A stretch of 64,000 nucleotides of DNA from Carex sylvatica. Its lineage: Eukaryota > Streptophyta > Magnoliopsida > Poales > Cyperaceae. The stretch spans positions 1 to 64,000 of the forward strand of contig CAXKVR010000168.1 in NCBI GenBank assembly GCA_964058845.1, given 5' to 3'. A model generated the notes under the pieces. The model searched no databases. It worked only from the letters and a program-made list of their open reading frames with translations, and was not told the DNA's origin. Position 1 is the first letter of the stretch, and every line of letters begins with the position of its first letter. The translations under genes were made by a program, and so were the position numbers. Positions 55,307 through 64,000 of this stretch are shown piece by piece.

Positions 55307-56831
55307 TAGATAATCTTATTCTATTCATAGCATTCAAATCTTACTCATTATTCCGGATAAATTTTGAGGTCAAAGTGTGATTGTTTTTTAGATATTATAT
55401 TATAGTTTAAGAACCTTTTGGAAAGATTTTCTGGACTTGCCACGTGTTGCCTATAATTGCCACGCGTCGTCCTCCTGCAACTGCATGTCATGTCTGCATA
55501 GTGGGAAATTAAAGCGCCTTATATATTTAAATTTTATACAGAGATATTTTTGTGCGAAAATTAATGCCGATTTTACTTTTTAGACAGACATCTTGGAAAT
55601 GGCGCTGGGTAGTTGGATAGATCCAACGGTGGTGATGAACTGGTAATGAATTGGTGAAAAATAGATGAGATGACTGATGATAAGCTTCAAGGGACAACTG
55701 GACCAGGCCAGTTCTGGGATTCTTCCCCTTCAAAAATGAATTGGCTCGACTTCTTGTAATTTTGAATGAGAAAAAGCTATCTTTGTTTGTTTGTTGCTAT
55801 ATATTTTTTGTTGGCTGAAAATTCGTAGACAGTGTGATAAATAGAAATGTACAAAGTAACTGTTATATAAAATTAAATAATTAGTGTATGTGACAAATAC
55901 ACAGCTAAATAAAAAATGTATATGAATATGTGTATTCTGTGGATACAAATTGATTATTCTTGTTTGATTAGAGTGATAGAAATTTAGTGATAGTTTTCTC
56001 TGTACGGATATCACAGCCGAGAAGACACTAAATTCAAACTAGATCGGGAACTGAATCTACTGGATAAAGATAGTTACCCATCGGCTGAGAAGGCACTGAA
56101 TCAAATCAGACTGGGAACTAAATTAACCAATTTAGGATAATCACCTTAAAACAGAAAGAGAGAAAGAAGAGAAAAACAGCACAAAACAACACATAATATC
56201 ATCATAACAAAAACTAAACATTTATTCCACTATATATAGTAAGTAACTATATGTACTACTCGTTCTACCCACTCTTTCATTGTCAAAGAAGAGAATAAGA
56301 GCTCAAGAAAACGTGAGAAAAAACAAACCGTTGATATTGGAGAATAAAATTTCTAGCAATGAGCAATGACAGATCCACCAGACAAAAGTACTAGCTCAAA
56401 TAGATAAAAAAAACGTACAGAGAGGAGGAGGAGGAGGAGAATGGAGAAGCTCTCATGGGTGAAATTTTTATCGCCTCTGAAAAACATAAGCGACACCGCT
56501 ATTCTTTGGTAGGAACACCCTATTTTTAATATAATTTTACCTGTTGCTATATATTTAATTTTTGGATATACAGAGTTTGGTTATTGGAATGTGGAGATGG
56601 AACGGCGACATGCACAAAATTAGAAAAACATTAAGTCTGAATAACAAAATTGCTGCTAGTTATAAATTATTGTTAATATTATATTTTTTTTGAATGATTT
56701 GCGGTAATAGCCGACAATAAATATATTGATTAAAAGAATAATATTTACAAAAAAATAACCAATAAGAATTAAAATCACATATCTAGTCCCACCTAATTAC
56801 AATAGAGATTTCGTGTGTTTTTTATTTGTTC
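55307..56831. other. Spacer without supported gene
   Basis: Several short frames but none with protein-like composition. A GAGGAGGAGGAGGAG run is near 56423-56440. Confidence 0.35.
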
Positions 56832-57029
56832 CTATATTCTACCTGCATTTGCCCCTAGCTGAATATATGCCCACCTATCAATCTCAAAAATCTCAAATGT
56901 TGTAGCTTTTATGAGGTGGCACACTAGCTTGTGCTTATCAGAGAATAGCCTCCTGTTTCTTTCTATGTATAGCACTGAAATACTTGCTGTCCATGTGACA
57001 TTCCATCTGCTCCTCTGCATTTTTGTCAT
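56832..57029 (-). pseudogene. Probable LINE ORF2 C-terminal remnant
   Basis: A 65-codon frame contains ISVLYIERNRRLFSDKH and TTFEIFEIDRWAYIQLGANA. This is like the tail after the zf-RVT segment of plant LINE ORF2 proteins (W.W.ERN.R.F). No reverse-transcriptase motif was found nearby, so it is a small relic. Confidence 0.5.
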
Positions 57030-57184
57030 TTGATTCTTGCCGCATGTCCATACTGATAAGATATCATTCCCACCCCGTAATGAAAAGAACTATCTGAGAC
57101 TTTCAGGAGATGAAGACAAAATTCCTAAAGAATCTAAATGTATATTTTTAAAGAGAATTTATCTAGAATTATATATTCAATACT

Positions 57185-57391
57185 TCAACTCCTTTGGTTA
57201 ATGCCATTACTTAACAGTACCATGAATTCCATGCTTCTTCCAAGCTTCAAGCATTTTGTCATTCCTCCAACCAGGTACCGGGGTGCATCTCGATCTACAT
57301 GAAAACCAAAACAAAGAATGATCCATGAAATTTCCATTTGTTTCAAACATAAGGTCTTCTCACTAGCACATAAAACATCACCAATTTTCAT
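57185..57391 (-). other. Coding-like fragment of unknown origin
   Basis: On the minus strand after a possible acceptor (CATGTAG), the frame RCTPVPGWRNDKMLEAWKKH + GIHGTVK ends in a stop. An overlapping longer frame is also open. The composition looks coding but I recognise no family. Possibly part of the same decayed element as 56832-57029. Confidence 0.25.
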
Positions 57392-57480
57392 ACATCAGTG
57401 TCAGTTTTTGTAAAGAACAATCACTGATAATCAGTGATGGCAAACTTATCAATAATTTGGATATATTACTGAGGGTTCCA

Positions 57481-57659
57481 TACTAATTATTAGTGATGGT
57501 TATAGTTAAGGAATCGACACTTACGGTTTGTCATCAGTGTCGGTTTCTTAGATTAAAATGGACACTGATGACAACTAAATTATCAGTGACGGTTCCTACA
57601 AAAGAACCGACTTCATTTGTGTCGGTTCCTTAATCATAACCATTGCTGATAGCTTAGTA
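57481..57659. repeat. Hairpin-forming inverted repeat
   Basis: Left arm TACTAATTATTAGTGATGGT + TATAGTTAAGGAATCGACAC; the right arm inverted is TACTAAGCTATCAGCAATGG + TTATGATTAAGGAACCGACAC. The arms are about 43 bp around a spacer of about 93 bp, which also repeats ATCAGTGTCGGTT / AATTATCAGTGACGGTT. It resembles subterminal DNA of CACTA-type or foldback elements. Confidence 0.6.
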
Positions 57660-58592
<933 letters not shown>

Positions 58593-58812
58593 GCAGACTC
58601 AGCAAAAGGGATAGACAACACAACCTGAACAATAGCAGCCAAGACGGCTTTACCGGCGTCAGAACCGGAGCGCCAAGTGCCGAGCCTCACTGATGCCATC
58701 TTTACCAGTGCCACTAATTCCTCAATTTTCTCTCTTGAGCAAACCAAGTTGTTAATGAATTGTGCTTTCTGACCTTGGAAAAAGCAAGGGCTTTCAAAGA
58801 CGATATACTGAT
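58593..58812 (-). other. Unrecognised exon-like open segment
   Basis: On the minus strand, after AAATCAG, the frame YIVFESPCFFQGQKAQFINN.., LVCSREKIEELVALVKMASV.., RLGTWRSGSDAGKAVLAAIV.. to ESAHRDMKL and a stop is open for about 70-80 codons. It is more GC-rich than its surroundings. It looks like a gene piece (captured fragment or orphan last exon), but I recognise no domain. Confidence 0.35.
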
Positions 58813-60165
58813 TTTTTATTTTATTTTAAAAATATAATAAATGTTTTGTCAAAAAGGAGATAGATGGTAATTTTTTTGATGTCATAGAAGAAACCAAATC
58901 TTGATTCGGTTTTCTTTAGGTACTTCTAAGAAATCGAATTGATAATTCGGTTTTGTATGCATTGATAAATGAGAAGGTTCAAGTATCTCATGTCTTTCAT
59001 GCTTCGCTATGCCTCATATTTTTATCTCTGTTTTCAAAGTCCAAACAGTTAATTCGAACCGCTCAATATGAACTCCATATTAAAATGTGTTTGGAGATCA
59101 AATTTTATATTTTTTGGAAATGTTTTACTAACTTTAGTACAAAATCAGTATTTCTCGACCATCTAAAAATAATAATTTTGTACCTTTCTGAAAAAATAGT
59201 AAAATAATTCTAAAAAATATAAATTTGCCAACAACTATATTTTAATAAGAAAATCATTCAGAGAGATTTGGATCAATGGTTTGAACTTAGAAAACATAAA
59301 TAAAAAATGTGAGACGAGCTATTTGGACCCACCTCTTGATAAATTTGTTTACATAAAATCTGAAATAGAGGATTGATGCTTTGGTTCCTTTAAATCTTAG
59401 ATTATTTGTGATCAAACTTGAAGTCCTACAATTCTTAGATATGTTTAAAGGAACTGAATTAATAATTCACTTTCTTTATGAGACCGAATTTTTTATTCCA
59501 TCTATCTTCTTTCTGACAAAATATTTGATATATTTCTAAAAATAAAAATATTTTTGGATGGTATAGGTAGGAAGAAAATTCAATTTCATGCAGGGTTTTA
59601 GGGACAGCTGTTGGCTTGATATGAACACGTAAGAAGCTAATTAATAAGTAGTGCTAGCAAGGTGTTAAAAATTTGGTTTGTTTTTTTTGAAGAGATTTGT
59701 ACATTCGGTTTCTTAAACTTATCCTAAACTGTTCTAATTTGGTTCATTGAAGCATCCTTATGTTATCCTTGTATTAGCAGGAGGCACCACACTTTTCAGT
59801 TATCACACACAAAAAAAGAATTGTGATTATTTAAATTTAAATAAAAAGAGGAGAGATCTGTTGCACAAGTAATTATATTAAATACATCTCTGTAACCTCA
59901 AATCCTACTTCTATTTCCTTTCCTTTGCTCTTGTTTGCACCATATACAAACTTAAAATACAACACAAGTTGCCGGCTCAAGGTAGGTATATATTCTCAAA
60001 GAATAAATTGGGAGAAATAAATAAAAGAATAAGCACACACCAAAACAGGGGAAAACAAAAAAACACAAGGAAAATTATGTAACCACACAGTTAAAGGGAA
60101 CCGGTATTGACTTGAACATTGTGTTTCCCACTGAGGTATCTACATAAGAGAGGAGAGGTCTCTTT
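58813..60165. other. Spacer downstream of the MRH1-type gene
   Basis: AT-rich. CGAATTGATAATTCGGTTT / CTGAATTAATAATTCACTTT at about 58935 and 59454 suggest old repeats. The 3' UTR of the pseudokinase probably occupies the right end. Confidence 0.35.
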
Positions 60166-63100
60166 TTAGCTTGCTTCGCAAGAGAGGATCTCGAGCTCAG
60201 CCCACCAAAGAGGAGAAAGTCTCGGTGTAGCTGCTTCAGGTGAGATTTTAAGGGTTTCTTTTAAGGTGCAAGTGATGTCTCGCATTTTCGGTCTCTTTTT
60301 CGGGTTTAGATGGATGCATTGTGGGATTATATCACATATGGCTTGGAGCTCGTTATCTTTGTGATTCTTAAGCGTGGGGTCAAGTAGCGACCCGATGCTT
60401 TGGCCCTCGTTCATGCATTCCAAGGCCTGTAAAAAGTTAGCAATATCACATTTAAAAGAAAAAAGAAAGAAGAAAAGAAAGAAAGCTACAAGGGGGTATT
60501 TTTTATATCCATTTTTGTTTCATCCCAAAAGCAAAGGAAAACACTATTTTTTTTTCGTTCTTGCAAGCCAATCTTACCAAGTTTTCAAGTGAACCTTCTT
60601 CAGGCGAGTACGGGAGCTTTCCAGAAATTATTTCAAGTAGCAACATTCCAAAACTGTAAACGTTGTCAGCTGGATCGACATCTGATGGCCTTTCTAATAG
60701 GGTTTCTCCCTCATCAAAAGAGGCCTTTGGTCTAGATGATGACACCAATTTCCATACACTAACATCCACAATCTGACAATATATGAAAGAAAATTAAAAA
60801 AAAAACAGAGATATTTCTACACCAGTGTTGTTCAAATTTCAGTTTTTGGTTAATACCTTGGCAGCATAATCTTCCGACAGCATGATGGAAGTGGAGAGCA
60901 ATTCGGGGTGAGTTATCGGTGGATTAAGATCGTGCATATGTTGCAAACAGTACGCTACTCCCATAACAATCCTCATCCTGACCTTCCAATCTATGTGCTC
61001 GAATTCTTCCACTGCAATATTAAAATTAATTTGCACATTATGCTTTGAAAAGACCCATCTCTCTCTCGGTGTTTGATCTTATAGTAATGATATTTGTTAC
61101 CATGTAGATGCTCGTAGACCGTGCCATTGGGAGCGTATTCCAAAACCATCATTCGCATGAAAGGCTGCTCCTCCTCCAAATATCCGAGAAGACTGACAAA
61201 GTTCTTGTGGTTTATTCGCGAGAGTGAATCTATCTAGAGATTGTATGCAAATTGCAGGTGATTTGAGATCAGTCTAGGTGAAATGAGAAAATATGACGCT
61301 TTTTTAAGGCATAGGTGAGACAAAATTAGGTTGAATTGATCCTATTTGGTACAATTCAAGTCACATTTCAGAATGTACAGATTAATTGGTAAGAATGTGA
61401 AATACCTTTTTTCTGAATTGAGTTTCAGCAATTTTTGACCAGTCTTTGGAGGATGTAACATTAGTGGAACAAACAGCAATCTCTACACCGTCCGAAAGTG
61501 TTCCTTTATACACACTGAAATGTTGGAAAGATGTCACTATATTGCTGAAGTCCTCACAAGCCCCTACCAACTCTGCACGGCATAATTTCGGCACTCCTTG
61601 TAACCCAAAATAAGACATACGGGTTAATATCATATTACTCAAAAACAACAATGCAAATGCTCAATAATGTGAATTATTAAAATTGACAGAAGGAAGAAGG
61701 AACAAAGAATTAGTGTGTATACCTGTTACAAAAGCCTTCTGAAGCTGGCCACTTATCCCACTCTTCCAAGGTTTAATAGGTGACCCTGTTTTCTTTCGTG
61801 TCACCAAAAGCACACATGCCACAACCGTCACAAGAAGAGCTGTCACAGGAAAAGCAACAACATATATCCATTTGAAAGCCGCCTTCTTTTTAGCAGGTGT
61901 AGGATCAATTACATCAGGAGAACTTGGTTTTGTTGTAGCAACTTGTGGTGCAGCAGCAGCTGTAAGTAGTGCAGGTGCAGGTGCAGGTCCAGGTGTAGGA
62001 GAGTGCATTTTTCTAGGGATTGTAAAGGCAGCTAAGGCACCAGATCCAGTTAATCGAACTGGAGAGGAACCGGGAGGGTTAGTGGAGCTCGAAGGGAGAG
62101 CAGCTAAGTTGTCCAGTAGTCGGCGCCTTGTTGCATGTGCACTGCCTTTGGTAAGTAGATATAACTCCTTAAATCCACCTGTTAATAAATAAAATGTGAA
62201 ACTTGATGCTAATTTTTGGAGGTAACTGTTTGCTGGTATTTACTGGTCAAGCTAGAAATGGAGTCTATTTAATTAAATTTTTTTTACTACCTTTTTCTGT
62301 CTAATTCTGTACTTATTCTCCTTAGATGCTCAATGTATATAATGTCAGTCATCATGAATTAAAATTTCACCTTGTAAATTCTCTCCATGTCGATGATGAT
62401 CTCTATAGGAAACATCTGTTCGTAACCTAAGACCCAATTCACAACAATGGTGCAATTAATAGAGCGACTAATATTAAGAGAAAATTAACACAAAGAAAAA
62501 TAAATGAAAGCATATTCTCATAAGTATAAATTATCTTACGTGGGTTGGGTTTCATGATTGAAATTTTCAAATTCAGTGTCTGAATTGCACGGATGGTCCA
62601 GATCAAATATGAATGTAGTCCTTTGAATCCTAGGTTTGTTGCCATGAAATTCATTGTTGCAAAGTAAACTGCAGCATGATATTAAAAAAAAAAAGTTTAA
62701 TGCTTTTTGAGGGCAAATAAAGATAAGACATAGAAATGTGATATTAGTGAAATTTCAACTGACAGAAGCTCAATGGATTGCATATTTCTTATCTCTGCAG
62801 GAATTTCACCCGTCAATTTGTTATTTCGCAAGTCCAAAACCTCCAGCATCACAAGGCTAGTAATTTCTGTTGGTATACCTCCAGAAAATTTATTATTATG
62901 GAGTAGACTGCCATGATAAATATTTAAATTAAATTAGAAACAATGCCAAGATTTGTTGAAAAATACAAATCTGGCTGACACCGGATTATTATCTTAAAAT
63001 AGATGAAAAGAAGACATGCTTACAGCGCTTTCAATTGCTGGAGTTGCACAAGCTCAGAAGCCAAAGTTCCTTCCAGAGAAAGGTTCTCTAAGTTCCTACA

Positions 63101-63553
63101 AATAAACTTTCAGATGTCATAAATGCATCATGCTTGATTTTTAATCAATATGCATTGCTTCATTTACCAAGTAAGGAAATCCAAAGAATCAACAAACACA
63201 AAAAAGAAGGTTGAATTTGGTAACTTACAACAAAATTACTTTGCCATTATTACACCGAATGCCATTCCAGTTACATGGATTGGCATCTCTTGGATCCCAA
63301 TTCTCCATTGCTCCATATGGGTCTACCTCCACTCTCGATCGAAAATGCAACAAAGCCAAACCTTTCCCAAATACACAAAACCACCATAAAGCAAAATTAT
63401 AAAAGAAGGAAACTTGAGAATAAAAAAATAAAATAAAAAGAGAGTATAGAATTGGTTGGTACCTTCTGGATTAAGCGAGAAACACCCATTGCTTATAAAA
63501 TGAAACACAAGAACAAATTGGAATAAATTCCATCTAATAAGATACATTTTCAT
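60166..63553 (-). CDS. LRR receptor-like pseudokinase, MRH1/At3g56050 type
   Basis: Twelve exons on the minus strand: 63463-63553, 63229-63361, 63024-63095, 62764-62907, 62540-62668, 62371-62426, 61723-62178, 61406-61596, 61101-61233, 60857-61011, 60578-60772, 60166-60426. All join in frame with GT/AG, giving 671 residues. A signal peptide (about 1-23) is followed by an N-terminal LRR cap (NWDPRDANPCNWNGIRCNNG), LRRs, a Pro/Ala-rich stalk (TPGPAPAPA), one membrane span (about 312-334) and a kinase-like domain (about 365-650). The kinase is probably dead: the VAIK lysine is Cys (IAVCSTN), HRD is replaced (THPELLSTSI) and DFG by VDVSVW. The C-terminus LSPLWWAELEILSCEAS is diagnostic of this family. 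Arabidopsis MRH1 acts in root-hair growth and relatives act in pollen-tube reception. The start at 63553 is chosen for the signal peptide. Confidence 0.92.
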
Positions 63554-64000
63554 TTCACAACCTGTAGGGTTTAAGTTTAGCACGAATATACATTTCCCTT
63601 TCCTTTTCCTTTTCCTTTTCCTGCCTTCTGCCAAAACATCAAAATTCTACTGCAAGGAGAAGAGAAAAGCTTCAGATCAAAAACCCATGCATTGTGATTC
63701 GAAGTGGGGACCCAGCCAGGAATGGCGAGGGAAGAGGAGAGAGAGAGAGGTATTACCAGAAAGAAAAAAACAATACAAAAATATCAAACAAAAATATTCT
63801 AAATGTTAATACTTTAATCTCTTGTTTATTTTTTTAATCGCATTGCTAACACGTCGATCTCTAAGCCAGCGTAGCACCCGCCGCCGGCTTCCATTGCTCA
63901 CTATTTTATTCCCATTTTTATATCAATTCCTCTTTATCTGAGCTCTGTTGTTTATTCTATCATGTGGAGATGCGGGGTTGTTTCAACAGGTGTTGGACTA
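63554..64000 (-). promoter_or_regulatory. 5' UTR and promoter side of the MRH1-type gene
   Basis: Upstream of the start codon. A (CCTTTT)n run is at about 63597-63622. An in-frame upstream ATG (63634) would add a basic, repeat-encoded leader before the signal peptide and is judged non-coding. A GAGAGAGAGAG run is near 63738-63750. Confidence 0.4.

Noticed and set aside
61872..62192. 106-codon plus-strand frame
   Set aside because: Antisense shadow of the Pro/Ala-rich stalk exon of the pseudokinase.
62439..62654. 71-codon minus frame (MNFMATNLGF..) as the pseudokinase coding frame
   Set aside because: The neighbouring frame LLCNNEFHG... continues the LRR and joins exons 4 and 6 in phase, so this frame is wrong.

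Overview
This is nuclear DNA of a flowering plant. The genes are widely spaced and intron-rich, the spacers are AT-rich and packed with small transposon remnants, and every recognisable protein belongs to a plant family. These include KDO activation for pectin, a chloroplast ATP-synthase assembly factor, a Dof factor, a DOG1-domain protein, an isoprenylated HMA protein, a CC-NB-LRR and an LRR pseudokinase. The species, and whether it is monocot or dicot, cannot be settled from the sequence alone. There is no bacterial, viral or organellar segment and no CRISPR array.

Layout. 1-1625 (-) holds the 5' exons of CMP-KDO synthetase (KDSB), which runs off the left edge. 1626-9020 is a repeat-filled spacer with nested hAT-type MITEs. 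9021-14431 (+) is a three-exon DUF1421 coiled-coil, Pro/Gln-rich protein. 14432-18156 is repeat spacer. 18157-21918 (-) is an intact single-exon CC-NB-LRR gene. 21919-29949 contains a MITE, a decayed hAT transposase, a truncated second copy of the NLR 5' end, more MITEs and a decayed CACTA transposase. 29950-30616 (-) is a small HIPP gene. 33141-36876 (+) is CGL160 in ten exons. 39286-39786 (-) is a short F-box gene. 40835-44247 (-) is a broken FAR1/MULE transposase-type gene. 49314-49814 (-) is a Dof zinc-finger gene. 53790-54558 (-) is a DOG1-domain gene. 60166-63553 (-) is a twelve-exon LRR pseudokinase of the MRH1 type.

How the parts relate. The genes are independent plant loci, not an operon or a co-acting system. 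Two relations stand out. First, the MRH1-type pseudokinase and the DOG1-like gene are neighbours, and their Arabidopsis counterparts (At4g18640 and At4g18650, from memory) are also adjacent, which suggests old microsynteny. Second, the NLR locus was partly duplicated: one ghost holds its first codons (25346-25735) and another its promoter (31189-31392), and about 5.4 kb of other sequence, including the HIPP gene and transposon debris, now lies between them.

Much of the structure not explained by genes is small mobile DNA. Several copies can be delimited to the base by inverted ends plus target duplications: hAT-like elements with 8-bp duplications at 2138-2641, 5475-6526, 26303-26948 and 46265-46654, and two 211-bp Mutator-like MITEs with 9-bp duplications at 25918-26128 and 52270-52480. 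A long-foldback MITE family at 22232-22638 and 37061-37410 has an empty site preserved in the NLR promoter ghost.

I found no convincing new biological system. The most informative observations are the transposon stratigraphy, the split NLR ghost, the microsynteny, and a gene-model trap in CGL160 where the nearest splice acceptor breaks the frame.
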